Shown here: positions 1 to 9,800 of the stretch, piece by piece
Position numbering within the stretch: the first letter of the stretch is position 1
How the letters are laid out: each line of letters begins with the position of its first letter
DNA from: CAWKGC01 sp963849005
GTDB taxonomy: Bacteria; Pseudomonadota; Gammaproteobacteria; Burkholderiales; Usitatibacteraceae
Assembly (NCBI GenBank): GCA_963849005.1
Contig: CAWKGC010000019.1
Coordinates: forward strand, 434,001-498,000
DNA length: 64,000 nucleotides
Direction of reading: 5' to 3'
Position numbers and translations under genes: made by a program
Notes under the pieces: generated by a model
What the model was told of the DNA's origin: nothing
Database searches by the model: none
The model's input: only the letters and a program-made list of their open reading frames with translations

Positions 1-2
1 AC

Positions 3-790
3 GGCACCGCGTCCTTCGGTGCGGTTGCCACGCCGGCCAACTTCAGCGGTCCGATCGTGGCCGGTGTGAGGGCCGGGACCGGAAACGTCAATGACGGTTG
101 CGCGCCGCTTACGAACGCTGCCGCGGTTGCCGGCAAGATTGCGCTCGTGCAGCGCGGTACCTGCGCATTCACGGTCAAAGCCAAGAACGCCCAGGACGCG
201 GGCGCGATCGGTGTGATCATCGCCAACAATGCCGCCGGCGGCGCCGCAATCGGGCTGGGCGGTACCGATCCGACTGTCACCATCCCGGCGATCAGCGCTT
301 CCACGCAGTTCGGCGTCGACTTCATCGCTTCGGGCGGCGTGGGCGCGGGAGGACTGGTAGTGAGTGCGACCCGTCTCGCGGGAGCGGACGCGAACGGCAA
401 AGTGCGGCTCTATGCGCCCACGACCGTGGCGCTTGGCTCGTCGATCTCGCACTACGACACGGCGGCTTCGCCGAACCTGCTGATGGAACCGTCGATCACC
501 CCGACGCTCGAGGCCTCCGTGAACGTCGACCTGACGGCGGCGCTGTTCGAGGACATCGGCTGGAAGACCGAGCTGAGCCTGGCGAACTGCGGCGCGGGTT
601 CCGGTGCGCCGGGAGTGGACGTGACAGGCGAGATTTACGCCGGGCCGGTCTACCTCTGCGCCATCGGTGCCAAGAACAAGGGCGCGGCCCAGAGCTGCTC
701 GACGCAGTACCTGAACACGCTGAAGAAAGCCGGCATCATCAGCGGCGCGACAAAGGGTTCGTTGACCAGCTGCGCGGCTTCCGGCAATAA
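3..790 (+). CDS. PA-domain secreted protein, C-terminal part (5' end outside window)
   Basis: Only the C-terminal part is in the window; the frame is open from position 3. A protease-associated (PA) domain fills roughly the first 110 residues, with the segments KIALVQRGTCAF and GAIGVIIANN typical of that fold. Later come SPNLLMEPSITP and LFEDIGW, which recur after the catalytic part of secreted bacterial PA-domain metalloprotease-like proteins. No catalytic motif is in view, so protease activity is only inferred. The 3' end is odd: the coding frame has no stop before the next gene, while a TAA at 788-790 lies in another frame just ahead of a strong terminator. I take 790 as the true end, displaced by a one-base indel. 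Confidence 0.7.
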
Positions 791-818
791 CCGGCAACGC
801 GCGACGCTTGCTGCTGCG

Positions 819-849
819 GGGCCCGGGGAGCGATCCCCGGGCCCTTTTT
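819..849 (+). terminator. Rho-independent terminator after the PA-domain gene
   Basis: Perfect 11-bp stem (819-829 with 834-844, arm GGGCCCGGGGA), GCGA loop, followed directly by five T. It lies between the PA-domain gene and the acyl-CoA dehydrogenase gene, so the two are separate transcription units although the reading frame is open across both. Confidence 0.9.
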
Positions 850-971
850 CTTGCGCCCGGCAAGGCGCGCGCTCCTGCCGGACTTGTGGCCGGCCGGCAT
901 TCACGAGGGGTTTCGATCACAAACCGGGGAAACCGTTAAAATCGAGGATTGTCCCAAGCCCGGAATTCCCC

Positions 972-2153
972 ATGGACCTGAACTATTCGACCGAAGAGCT
1001 GGCCTTCCGAGACGAAGTGCGCGGCTGGCTCAAGGCCAACCTGCCCGCCGACCTGCACGACAAGGTCGGCGCCCACGACCGCCTTTCGAAGGAGGAACTG
1101 CTGCGCTGGCACAAGATCCTGGCGAAACAGGGCTGGATCGCGCCCTCGTGGCCGAAGGAATGGGGCGGCACCGACTGGGACGTGGTCAAGCGCTACATCT
1201 TCGAGGAGGAGTGCGGCTACGCCGGCACGCCGCCCCTGATCCCCTTCGGCCTCACCATGTGCGCGCCGGTGCTGCTGAAATTCGGCACCGAGGCGCAGAA
1301 GCGCTACTTCCTGCCGCGCATCTACGACGGCGAGGATTTCTGGTGCCAGGGCTATTCCGAGCCCGGCTCGGGGTCCGACCTCGCCTCGCTCAAGACGCGC
1401 GCGGTGCGCGACGGCAACGAATACGTCGTCAACGGCCAGAAGATCTGGACCACGCTCGCCCACTACGGCGACTGGATCTTCTGCCTCGTGCGCACGGGCA
1501 GCGCCGACGAGAAGAAGCAGGACGGCATCTCGTTCCTCCTGATCGACATGAAATCCAAGGGCATCACCGTGCGCCCGCTCATCCTCATGGACGGCGGCCA
1601 CGAGGTGAACGAGGTGTTCTTCGACGACGTGCGCGTGCCGGTGGGGAACCTCGTGTTCGAGGAGGGCAAGGGCTGGACGGTGGCCAAGTACCTGCTCGGC
1701 CACGAGCGCATGAACACCGCGCGCATCGGCACTTCGCGCCGCGAGCTGGAGAACCTCAAGAGCTACGCTTCGAAGCAGGTGAAGGACGGCAAGCCGCTGA
1801 TGGCCGACCCGCGCTTCCGCGACAAGGTCTCGCGCGTCGAGGTCGAGCTGATGGCGCTCGAGATCACCAACCTGCGTTTCCTCGACCAGTTGCGAGGCGG
1901 GCGCCTGCCCGGGGCCGACGTGTCGATGCTGAAGATCCGCGGCACCGAGATCCAGCAGGCCCTCACCGAACTGATGATGCAGGCAGCCGGTCCCCTCGCC
2001 CAGCCGTTCGTTCCGGTCGGGAACGCGGAGGGCTTCGACGAATTCACCGCGGGGCTCGCGCCGCGCTACTGCAACTTCCGCAAGGCGTCGATCTACGCGG
2101 GGTCCAACGAGATCCAGCGCAACATCATCGCCAAGATGAGCCTCGGGCTGTAG
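972..2153 (+). CDS. acyl-CoA dehydrogenase, PimC-like large subunit
   Basis: 393 residues starting at an ATG (MDLNYSTEELAF). FAD-dependent alpha,beta-dehydrogenation of an acyl-CoA in the cytoplasm. The three parts of the fold are visible: an N-terminal helical domain, the middle beta domain with CQGYSEPGSGSDLASL and WTTLAHYGDW, and the C-terminal helical domain ending in YAGSNEIQRNIIAKMSLGL. It resembles the large subunit of pimeloyl-CoA dehydrogenase, and a small-subunit-like partner follows 9 nt downstream, so a heteromeric enzyme is likely. The substrate is not determined by the sequence; dicarboxylyl-CoA or another branched or long acyl-CoA is possible. The frame is open upstream into the previous gene, but the ATG and the family N-terminus fix the start. 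Confidence 0.9.
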   Translation: MDLNYSTEELAFRDEVRGWLKANLPADLHDKVGAHDRLSKEELLRWHKILAKQGWIAPSWPKEWGGTDWDVVKRYIFEEECGYAGTPPLIPFGLTMCAPVLLKFGTEAQKRYFLPRIYDGEDFWCQGYSEPGSGSDLASLKTRAVRDGNEYVVNGQKIWTTLAHYGDWIFCLVRTGSADEKKQDGISFLLIDMKSKGITVRPLILMDGGHEVNEVFFDDVRVPVGNLVFEEGKGWTVAKYLLGHERMNTARIGTSRRELENLKSYASKQVKDGKPLMADPRFRDKVSRVEVELMALEITNLRFLDQLRGGRLPGADVSMLKIRGTEIQQALTELMMQAAGPLAQPFVPVGNAEGFDEFTAGLAPRYCNFRKASIYAGSNEIQRNIIAKMSLGL

Positions 2154-2162
2154 GGAGCCGAC

Positions 2163-3296
2163 ATGAAATTCGATTACAACGAAGAGCAGCAGCTTCTCGC
2201 CGACTCGGTCGTCCGCTTCATCGCGCAGGACTACAGCTTCGAGGCGCGCAAGAAGATCGTCGCATCGAGCCTGGGCTACAGTGAAGAGGTGTGGTCCACG
2301 CTGGCCGGCATCGGCCTCACGGGACTGCCCTTCTCGCCGGACTACGGCGGCTTCGGCGGCAGCGCCGTGGACATGTTCAGCCTGATGGAAGCGATGGGCG
2401 ACGGGCTGCTGGTCGAGCCCTACCTTTCCACCGTCGGCCTGGGCGCGCAGTTCGTCGCGCGCGGCGGCAACGAAGAACAGAAGCAGCGCGTGCTGCCCGC
2501 GGTCGTCGAGGGCACGCTGAAGATGGCGTTCGCGCAATCGGAGGAGGGCGCGCGCTTCGACCTCGGCCACGTCGCCACGCGCGCGAAGAAATCCGGCGCA
2601 GGCTTTGTCATCGACGGCGTGAAGCGCGTGGTGCTGCATGGCCCCTCGGCCGACTTGCTGGTGGTCTCGGCGCGCACTTCGGGCGGCGACAGCGACCGGT
2701 CGGGCATCAGCCTCTTCCTCGTCGATGCCAAGGCGCCCGGCGTTTCCATGAAGGCCTGCCGCACGCTCGACGAGATGCGCGCGGCCGACATCGCGTTCAA
2801 GGGTGTCGCGGTCGGCGCCGATGCGCTCATCGGCAAGGAAGGCGAGGCGCTGGCGCTCATCGAGGAGGTGACCGACTTCGCCACCGCGCTGGTGTGCGCG
2901 GAAGCGGTCGGCGCGATGAAGTACGCCAACGACGCCACGCTCGAGTACCTGAAGACGCGCAAGCAGTTCGGCGTCGCGATCGGCGCGTTCCAGGCGCTGC
3001 AGCACCGCATGGTGGACATGGTGATCAGCTACGAGCAGGCGAAGTCGATGGCGAGCCTCGCCTGCGCGCGCGTGGACTCGGAGAAGAATCCGGCGGAGAG
3101 GAAGCGCCTCGTTTCCGCCGCCAAGATCAAGGTGTCCGAGGCCTGCCGCCACATCAGCCAGGAATCGGTGCAACTGCACGGCGGCATGGGCATGAGCGAG
3201 GAACTCAAGGTGAGCCACACCTTCCGGCGGCTGACGATGATCGCGCAGCAGTTCGGGGACGAAGACCACCACCTCGAACGCTTCGCCGCGGCATGA
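2163..3296 (+). CDS. acyl-CoA dehydrogenase, PimD-like small subunit
   Basis: 377 residues; the start is preceded by GGGAG. This is a second acyl-CoA dehydrogenase fold: N-terminal MKFDYNEEQQLLADSV, middle domain with FAQSEEGARFDL, C-terminal helices with QFGVAIGAFQALQHRMVDM and QLHGGMGMSEELKVSH. It is the usual partner of the large subunit in PimC/PimD-like pairs and is encoded in the same operon. Small subunits of this type often lack part of the flavin-binding or catalytic set, so activity probably depends on the pair. Intact, with codon use like its neighbours. Confidence 0.88.
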   Translation: MKFDYNEEQQLLADSVVRFIAQDYSFEARKKIVASSLGYSEEVWSTLAGIGLTGLPFSPDYGGFGGSAVDMFSLMEAMGDGLLVEPYLSTVGLGAQFVARGGNEEQKQRVLPAVVEGTLKMAFAQSEEGARFDLGHVATRAKKSGAGFVIDGVKRVVLHGPSADLLVVSARTSGGDSDRSGISLFLVDAKAPGVSMKACRTLDEMRAADIAFKGVAVGADALIGKEGEALALIEEVTDFATALVCAEAVGAMKYANDATLEYLKTRKQFGVAIGAFQALQHRMVDMVISYEQAKSMASLACARVDSEKNPAERKRLVSAAKIKVSEACRHISQESVQLHGGMGMSEELKVSHTFRRLTMIAQQFGDEDHHLERFAAA

Positions 3297-3320
3297 CGGC
3301 CGCCGCGGACGAAAGCTGAA

Positions 3321-5225
3321 GTGCCGCTGCTCCAGCTTTCCGACCTCTCCCTCGCCTTCGGCCATGTGCCCGCTCCTCGACCACGTCGACCTGGTCCTCG
3401 ACGCGGGCGAGCGCATCGGGCTGATCGGCCGCAACGGCACGGGCAAGACCAGCCTGCTCAAGATCATCGCCGGCGCGGCGCGCCCCGATGACGGCAAGGT
3501 GTGGCTGGCGCCCGACCTGAAGCTCGCGAGCGTCGCGCAGGAGCCGGTGTTCCAGCCCGGCCAGACGGTCTTCGAGGCGGTCGCCGACGGCATGGGTGCG
3601 AGCACGCAGTTGCTCATCGACTACCATGCCGTCACCCACGACCTCGCGCTCGACACGACAGGCGCCAACCACGACGCGCTGCTCGAACGCATGCAGCACC
3701 TGCAGGAAGCGCTCGACGCTTCCAACGGCTGGAGCCTGCAGCACCGCATCGAGGCGACGCTGCACCGATTGAAGCTTCCCGAGGACACGCCGGTCACGGA
3801 ACTTTCCGGCGGCCTCAAGAAGCGCGTGGCGCTGGCGCGCGCGCTGGTGATGGAGCCGCAGCTCCTGATCCTCGACGAGCCCACCAACCATCTCGACGTC
3901 GCCGCCATCGAATGGCTGGAAGAGATGCTGGCGAGCTTCGCCGGTGCCGTGCTGTTCGTGACCCACGACCGGCGCTTCCTCGACCGCGTGGCCACCGGCA
4001 TCATCGAGCTCGACCGCGGCCGGCTCACGCGCTATCCCGGCAACTTCACCGCCTACGAGGCTTTCAAGGCCGAGGCGCTCGCCAACGAAGCGGTGACCAA
4101 CCGCAAGTTCGACAAGGTGCTCGCGCAGGAAGAGGTGTGGATCCGGCAGGGCGTGCAGGCGCGGCGCACGCGCGACGAGGGACGGGTGCGCAGGCTGGAG
4201 GCGCTCAGGCTGGAGCGCGCGGCGCGGCGCGACCGCGTCGGCAAGGTGGACCTGCAGCTCGCGCAGGGCGAACGCTCCGGCAAGCTCGTGGCCGAACTCG
4301 AGAACGTCACCAAGCGCTACGGCGACAAGCGCGTCGTCGAGGACTTCTCCACGCGCGTGATCCGCGGCGACAAGATCGGGCTCATCGGCCCGAACGGCAG
4401 CGGCAAGACCACGCTGATCAAGCTGATCCTGGGCGAGATCGCGCCGGACTCGGGCAAGGCGCGGCTGGGCACGAAGATCACGGTGGCGTACTTCGACCAG
4501 TTCCGCACCGCGCTCGACGAGGAGGCGACGCTTGCCGACACCATCACGCCCGGGCAGCGATTTCGTCGAGATCGACGGCAAGCGCAAGCACATCATCAGC
4601 TACCTCGGCGATTTCCTGTTTCCGCCGGAGCGCGCCAAGCGCCCCGGTGAAGTCGCTCTCGGGCGGCGAGCGCAACCGATTGCTGCTCGCGCGACTCTTC
4701 AGCCGCCCCGCCAACGTGCTGGTGCTGGACGAGCCGACCAACGACCTCGACATCGACACGCTGGAGTTGCTCGAGGCCCTGCTGCAGGACTACACCGGGA
4801 CGCTGTTCCTCGTCAGCCACGACCGCGCCTTCCTCGACAACGTGGTCACGCAGACGATCGCCTACGAAGGCGAGGGCAAGTGGAAGGAGTACGTCGGCGG
4901 CTACAGCGACTGGCTGCGCACGCGCTCGAGCTCCGTGAAGGAAGCGGTCGAGGAGACGGAGAAGCAGAACGTCGCTGCACGCACAGCTGCGCCGAAAAAG
5001 AGGGCGAAGCTGAGCTTCAAGGAATTGAAGGAACTTGAAGACTTGCCCGCGAGGTTGGCGGCGCTGGAATTGGAGCAGGAGGAGCTCGCGAAGAAGCTCG
5101 CAGATCCCGCGCTCTACCAGGATCGCTCAGCCGACCTCAAGGCATTGAACACGCGCCACGGGAAGATCGAGGCGGAACTTACCGCGCTGCTCGCGCGCTG
5201 GGAAGAACTCGAAGCGAAGAAATAG
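3321..5225 (+). CDS. uup: ABC-F family ATPase, Uup-like (three frameshifts)
   Basis: Cytoplasmic twin-ATPase ABC-F protein without membrane segments, of the kind that acts on ribosomes or branched DNA. The GTG start at 3321 gives the family N-terminus (PLLQLSDLSLAFG). Two nucleotide-binding domains follow: Walker A GRNGTGKTS and GPNGSGKTT, signatures LSGGLKKRVALARAL and LSGGERNRLLLARLF, Walker B LLILDEPTNHLD and VLVLDEPTNDLD. The last 80 residues (KLSFKELKELEDLPARL onward) are the basic coiled-coil C-terminal domain that marks Uup. Joining frames requires removing single extra bases near 3371 (CC to CCC), 4556 (GG to GGG) and 4645. Each restores the family sequence without a stop, so I read them as sequence errors in a functional gene. 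It starts 24 nt after the dehydrogenase pair. Confidence 0.85.
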
Positions 5226-5234
5226 GAAAACGGA

Positions 5235-5369
5235 AAACGGGGTCAGGTTACATTTCGAAGAAAACGGGGTCAGAGTACATTTCCTGCCGAATCGCATAGC
5301 GATTCGAACTGCAGGAAATGTACTCTGACCCCGTTTTCTATCACCTCGAAATGTAACCTGACCCCGTTT
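5235..5369. repeat. 135-bp nested palindrome of the TGACCCCGTTT type
   Basis: Three nested inverted pairs: outer arms 5236-5259 and 5346-5369 (AAACGGGGTCAGGTTACATT), inner arms 5259-5287 and 5311-5339 (AAAACGGGGTCAGAGTACAT), and a central perfect stem CGAATCGC/GCGATTCG at 5288-5306. The whole element can fold into one long hairpin. It fills the gap between two convergent genes, where it could end transcription from both sides. The 19-base core AACGGGGTCAGGTTACATT recurs once at 36461. GGGGTCAG-bounded palindromes of this sort resemble REP/REPIN elements moved by RAYT-type enzymes, but no such enzyme is in the window. Confidence 0.9.
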
Positions 5370-5372
5370 CCC

Positions 5373-5972
5373 CTAGTCATGCTTCCCGGCCTCCGCCAGC
5401 AGGGCGTTCGCGTGGCGCAGGCGCTGCCCCATCGTGAACACGATCACGGCAACGAACACCCAGGTCCAGAGCACCAGGCGCTCTTCGTCGAGGATCATCA
5501 GCGTGAGGCAGATGAAGGCCTCGGTGCGCTCACCCAGCCCCGGCGCGTAGTGGAAGGACTTCATCGAGCGGTTGGCGACCGCGGCACCGATCGAAAGGAA
5601 CAGCGACATTGCGATGGCGATCACGCCCGCGAGCACGAGCAGTTCGAGGCGCGCGTCGCGAAACCGCCAGGCCAACGCGACGATCATGGAGATCTCGACC
5701 ACGCGATCGAAAGTGATGTCGAGGATGGCGCCCAGTGGCGTTGCCTGCGTGAGGCGCGCCAGCGTGCCGTCGGCGGCATCGATCAATCCCGACAGCCACA
5801 GGACCGCGACGGCCGCCACCGGCAATCCGGCGGCTGCCAGCAGCGCCGCCGCGACGCCGAGCAGCATGCCGGCGATGGTGAGCGCGTTGGCGCCGATGCC
5901 GGCCTTGAGGCAGGCCTGCGCGATGGCGTCCAGAAGCGGCTGGACATACTTTCTCGCATTGGTGTCCAGCAT
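5373..5972 (-). CDS. CDP-alcohol phosphatidyltransferase family membrane protein
   Basis: 199 residues, rich in membrane segments. It transfers a phosphatidyl (or related) group from a CDP-activated donor to an alcohol in the inner membrane. The family motif DG-x2-AR-x8-G-x3-D-x3-D is complete at residues 68-89 (D68, G69, A72, R73, G81, D85, D89). The acceptor cannot be told: archetidylinositol-phosphate-like, PgsA-like or a phospholipid-unrelated alcohol are all possible. The gene is intact and converges with the ABC-F gene across the palindrome. A second, PssA-type member of the superfamily lies at 13.6 kb. Confidence 0.85.
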   Translation of the reverse strand: MLDTNARKYVQPLLDAIAQACLKAGIGANALTIAGMLLGVAAALLAAAGLPVAAVAVLWLSGLIDAADGTLARLTQATPLGAILDITFDRVVEISMIVALAWRFRDARLELLVLAGVIAIAMSLFLSIGAAVANRSMKSFHYAPGLGERTEAFICLTLMILDEERLVLWTWVFVAVIVFTMGQRLRHANALLAEAGKHD

Positions 5973-6046
5973 GGCGGGAGCCTCGCGTGGGCGGAGTCCG
6001 GCAACTATAGCCCGGTGCGGCGCCGCGGCACGGGGCGTGGCCTGAT

Positions 6047-6067
6047 AAAGTAAGGATTCATTACTTT
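6047..6067. promoter_or_regulatory. candidate operator of the toxin-antitoxin operon
   Basis: Perfect inverted repeat AAAGTAA-N7-TTACTTT, 19 bp before the antitoxin start codon. AbrB/MazE-type antitoxins bind symmetric sites over their own promoter, so autoregulation is the natural reading. The AT-rich patch stands out against the GC-rich surroundings. Confidence 0.6.
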
Positions 6068-6086
6068 TCGACCCCCGGGAGGCGCC

Positions 6087-6326
6087 ATGCTCGCCAAGAT
6101 CACGTCCAAGAACCAGCTGACGCTGCCCAAGGCCGCCACCAACGCGGTCGGCCCGACCGAGTACTTCGACGTGCAGATCAGGGACGGCCAGATCGTGCTG
6201 ACGCCGGTGCGCATCCAGCGCGCCGATGCCGTGCGCGCCAAGCTCGCCCAGCTCGACCTGCACGAGAAGGACATATCCGCCGCCGTCGCCTCGGCGCGCA
6301 GGGGCGTGGGCAAGGCGCGCAAATGA
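6087..6326 (+). CDS. AbrB/MazE-type antitoxin
   Basis: 79 residues. The N-terminus LAKITSKNQLTLPKAA is the SpoVT/AbrB-like swapped-hairpin DNA-binding motif, followed by DGQIVLTPV; the C-terminal tail (residues 45-79) is basic and helical and would be the toxin-binding part. GGGAGG 6 nt upstream is a good ribosome binding site. The stop overlaps the start of the PIN gene (ATGA), as in coupled toxin-antitoxin pairs. It should neutralise the downstream PIN ribonuclease and repress its own operon through the inverted repeat at 6047. Confidence 0.85.
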   Translation: MLAKITSKNQLTLPKAATNAVGPTEYFDVQIRDGQIVLTPVRIQRADAVRAKLAQLDLHEKDISAAVASARRGVGKARK

Positions 6327-6752
6327 CCGTCGCCCGCCGCGTGGTGCTCGACACCAACGTGGTGCTCTCCACGCTGGTGTTCGCGCAGGGACCGCACGCG
6401 CCGCTGCGCCACATCTGGCAGAAGGGAGAAGTGCCTGCCGCTGGTGTCGCGCGCCACGACGGAGGAACTGCTGCGCGTATTGGGCTATCCCGAGTTCAAG
6501 CTCTCCGCGGAGGAGCAGGGCGAGTTGCTGGCGGACTACCTGCCGTATTGCGAAACCGTGCACATGCCGGCGAGGCCGCCGAAGACCCCGGTATGCCGCG
6601 ACCCGTTCGACGTGCCGTTCCTGCAGCTCGCCATGGCCGGCAAGGCGGACTGCCTCGTCACCGGCGACCAGGACCTGCTGGTCCTCTCGCGCAGAATGTC
6701 CTGCCCGATCGTGACGCCGGAAAAGTTCCTGGCCATGCCGGGGAACAGCTGA
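6323..6752 (+). CDS. PIN-domain toxin (one frameshift)
   Basis: About 142 residues once frames are joined. PIN-domain metal-dependent ribonuclease of the kind annotated as a toxin-antitoxin component. First acidic residue in VVLDTNVVLSTLVF, central ATTEELLRVLGYPEF, and the late acidic cluster in CRDPFDVPFLQLAMAGKADCLVTGDQDLL supply the usual magnesium-binding aspartates. The frame breaks near 6431, where one extra A after GGAGA separates WQKGE from CLPLVSRATTEE; removing it restores the protein. It overlaps the antitoxin by 4 nt. Either a sequence error or a recent inactivating insertion is possible; the rest of the gene is undamaged. Confidence 0.8.
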
Positions 6753-6806
6753 CGCCGCGCCTTGGCCGTGCCTTTCCAGCTTCCCGTCGATCTCCTGTCC
6801 GCCTGC

Positions 6807-9800
6807 ATGGCGAGCGACCTGCCGCGTCTTGACGAGTTGGCGCAGGTGATCGCGCGCAGGAAGAAGGAAGGCAAGCCGATCGACCGCGGGCTGGTCGAGT
6901 TCGAGGCGCTGGTGACGCGCTCGAAGGCGAAAGTCGCCGAGCGCCGTTCCCGCCTGCCGCGGCCGGGCTATCCCGAAGACCTGCCGATCGCGCAGCGCCG
7001 CGACGACATCGCGAAGCTCATCGCCGTGCATCCGGTCGTGATCGTGTGCGGCGAAACCGGCTCGGGCAAGACCACGCAGCTGCCCAAGATCTGCCTCGAG
7101 CTCGGGCGCGGTTCCGCGGGACTCATTGGCTGCACGCAGCCCCGGCGCATCGCCGCGCGCAGCCTCTCGTCGCGGCTTGCAGAGGAAATGCCGGGACTTT
7201 CGCGCAGCTTCGTCGGACACAAGATCCGCTTCCAGGACGCGACGCGCCCCGACACCGTGGTCAAGGTGATGACCGATGGCGTGCTGCTCGCCGAAGTCCA
7301 CTCCGACCGTGAATTGCGCGCCTACGACACGCTGATCATCGACGAGGCCCATGAGCGCAGCCTCAACATCGATTTCCTGCTCGGCATCGTCCGGCAACTC
7401 GTGGACAAGCGCCCGGAGCTGAAAGTGATCGTGACTTCCGCCACCATCGACACCGAGCGCTTCTCGGCGTTCTTCGGCGGCGCGCCCGTGATCGAAGTCT
7501 CGGGGCGCACCTACCCGGTGGAGATGCGCTACCGCCCGGAGTTCCTCGCGCACGAGGAGGAAGACGACGAGCCGCCGGACCTCTACGACGCGGTGGTGCG
7601 CGCGGTGGACGAGCTCGCCAACGACAAGGCGAAAGGCGACGTGCTGGTGTTCCTGCCCGGCGAGCGCGAGATCCGCGAGGCCGCCGAGGCGCTGAGGAAG
7701 CACCATCCCAAGGGCGCGGAGATCCTGCCGCTCTTCGCGCGGCTTTCCAGTGAGGAGCAGGACCGCGTCTTCCATCCCTCCGGCAAGCAACGCGTGGTGC
7801 TCGCCACCAACGTTGCCGAGACTTCGCTCACCGTGCCGGGAATCCGCTACGTGGTGGACACGGGACTCGCACGCGTGAAGCGCTATTCGACGCGCAGCAA
7901 GATCGACGTTCTTCGCATCGAACCTGTCTCGCAGGCGGCAGCGCGACAGCGGGCGGGGCGCTGCGGCCGCGTTGCCGACGGCATCTGCATCCGCCTCTAC
8001 GCCGAGGAGGATTTCAACGGCCGGCCCGAGTTCACCACGCCGGAGATCCAGCGCACGTCGCTCGCCTCCGTGATCCTGCGCATGATCGCGCTCGAACTCG
8101 GCGAGGTGGCGGAGTTCCCCTTCATCGAGCCGCCGAGTGCGCGCGCGATTGACGACGGCTACCGGCAACTCTTCGAACTTGGCGCGATCGACGAAACAAG
8201 GAAACTCACGAAGATCGGCGAGGCGCTGGCGAAGCTGCCGGTCGACCCGCGCATCGGCAGGCTGCTCTACGCGGCTAAGGAGTTCCACTGCCTGCGCGAA
8301 ATGGTGGTGCTGGCTGCCGCTCTCTCGATCCAGGACCCGCGCGACCGGCCGGCCGACAAGCGCGAGGCGGCGGCGCGCGCGCACGAGCCGTTCGCGGATG
8401 CCTCGTCGGACTTCCAGGCGCTGCTCAACCTCTGGGATTTCTTCGACGAGTCGGTCGCGCCGAGCGTGGGCGCGAAGCAAGCGCCGGTCGCCGAGGTGAC
8501 GCCGCACAAGAAGAAATCGCGCCGCCAGTTGCACGAGCTGTGCCGCGAGTATTTCCTCTCCTACTTCCGCATGCGCGAATGGCGCGAGCTGGTCGGGCAG
8601 TTGCGCGAGATGGCGATCGAGCTCGGCGTGCGCGACAACGCCACGCCCGCGACCTACGAGCAGATCCACCGCGCCATGCTCACGGGGCTCCTGGGCAACA
8701 TCGGCTCGAAGGCGCTGGAAGGCGACCACTACAATGGCGCGCGCGGGCTGGAATTCGCGATGTGGCCGGGCTCGGGGCTGAAGAAGGCGCGGCCGAAGTG
8801 GATCATGGCGGGCGAGCTGATCGAGACCAGCCGGATATTCGCCCGCAACGCCGCGCGCATCGAATCTGACTGGGTGGAGAAGGCGGCCGAGCACCTCGTC
8901 ACGCGCACCCACCTCGAGCCGCACTGGGAGAAGAGCCGCGGCGAGGCGATGGCCTACGAGAACGTCTCGCTGTATGGGCTGACCCTCGTGGCAAGACGCC
9001 GCGTGAGCTTCGCGCGCTTCGACCCGGTGAAGGCGCGCGAGATCATGATCCGCGGCGCGCTGGTCGAAGGCGAGCTGGAAAGGCCGCTGCCGTTCTTCGC
9101 CCACAACCGCAAGCTGGTGAAGGAGATCGAGGAACTCGAGCACAAGGCGCGCCGCCAGGACGTTCTCATCGACGACGAGACCATCTACCGCTTCTACGAC
9201 GAGCGCATCCCGAAGGAGGCGTTCAACGCCGCGGCGCTGGAGTCCTGGTATCGCGATACGGTGAAGCGGGAACCGAAGTTGCTGCTGATGGAGCGCGAGT
9301 GGCTGATGCGCCACGGCGCGGAGAGCGTCACCGAGGACCTGTTTCCGCCGCTACTGAAGAGCGGCACGTCGGAGTTCGCCTTGAGCTACCGTTTCGAGCC
9401 CGGGCATCCGCTCGACGGCGTCACGCTCACCGTGCCGCTCGCCAACCTGAACCAGTTGCCCGATGCCGCGGTCGACTGGCTGGTGCCGGGGCTGATCCGC
9501 GAGAAGGTCGCCGCGGTGATGAAGTCGCTGCCCAAGCGCGTGCGCACGCTCGTGGTGCCCGTGCCGGAGCACGTGACGACATTCCTCCTGAAGGAGCCGG
9601 CCGGAGAGCGCCCGGTGCGCGAAGCCGTGCTCGCCTACGTGAGCAAGCTTGCCGGCGAAAGGCTCGCGAGCGACGTCTGGTCGAAGGACGACTTGCCGCC
9701 GCACCTCGAAATGAACATCCGCGTGATCGACGACGCGAAGCGCGAGCTCGCCATGGGCCGCAGCCTCCCCGAATTGCGCAAGAGCCTCGGGCAGGCCGCG

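Noticed and set aside
936..3617. Long minus-strand frame opposite the acyl-CoA dehydrogenases
   Set aside because: Composition and lack of any family motif show an antisense artefact of third-position GC.
4556..4650. Programmed frameshifting in the ABC-F gene
   Set aside because: No slippery heptamer with downstream pseudoknot; three shifts in the same direction at ordinary G/C runs are not a programmed pattern.
5373..9314. Very long open frame on the minus strand opposite hrpA
   Set aside because: Its last 199 codons are the real phosphatidyltransferase; the rest is antisense to hrpA and has the His/Arg/Leu-rich composition of a GC-rich shadow frame.
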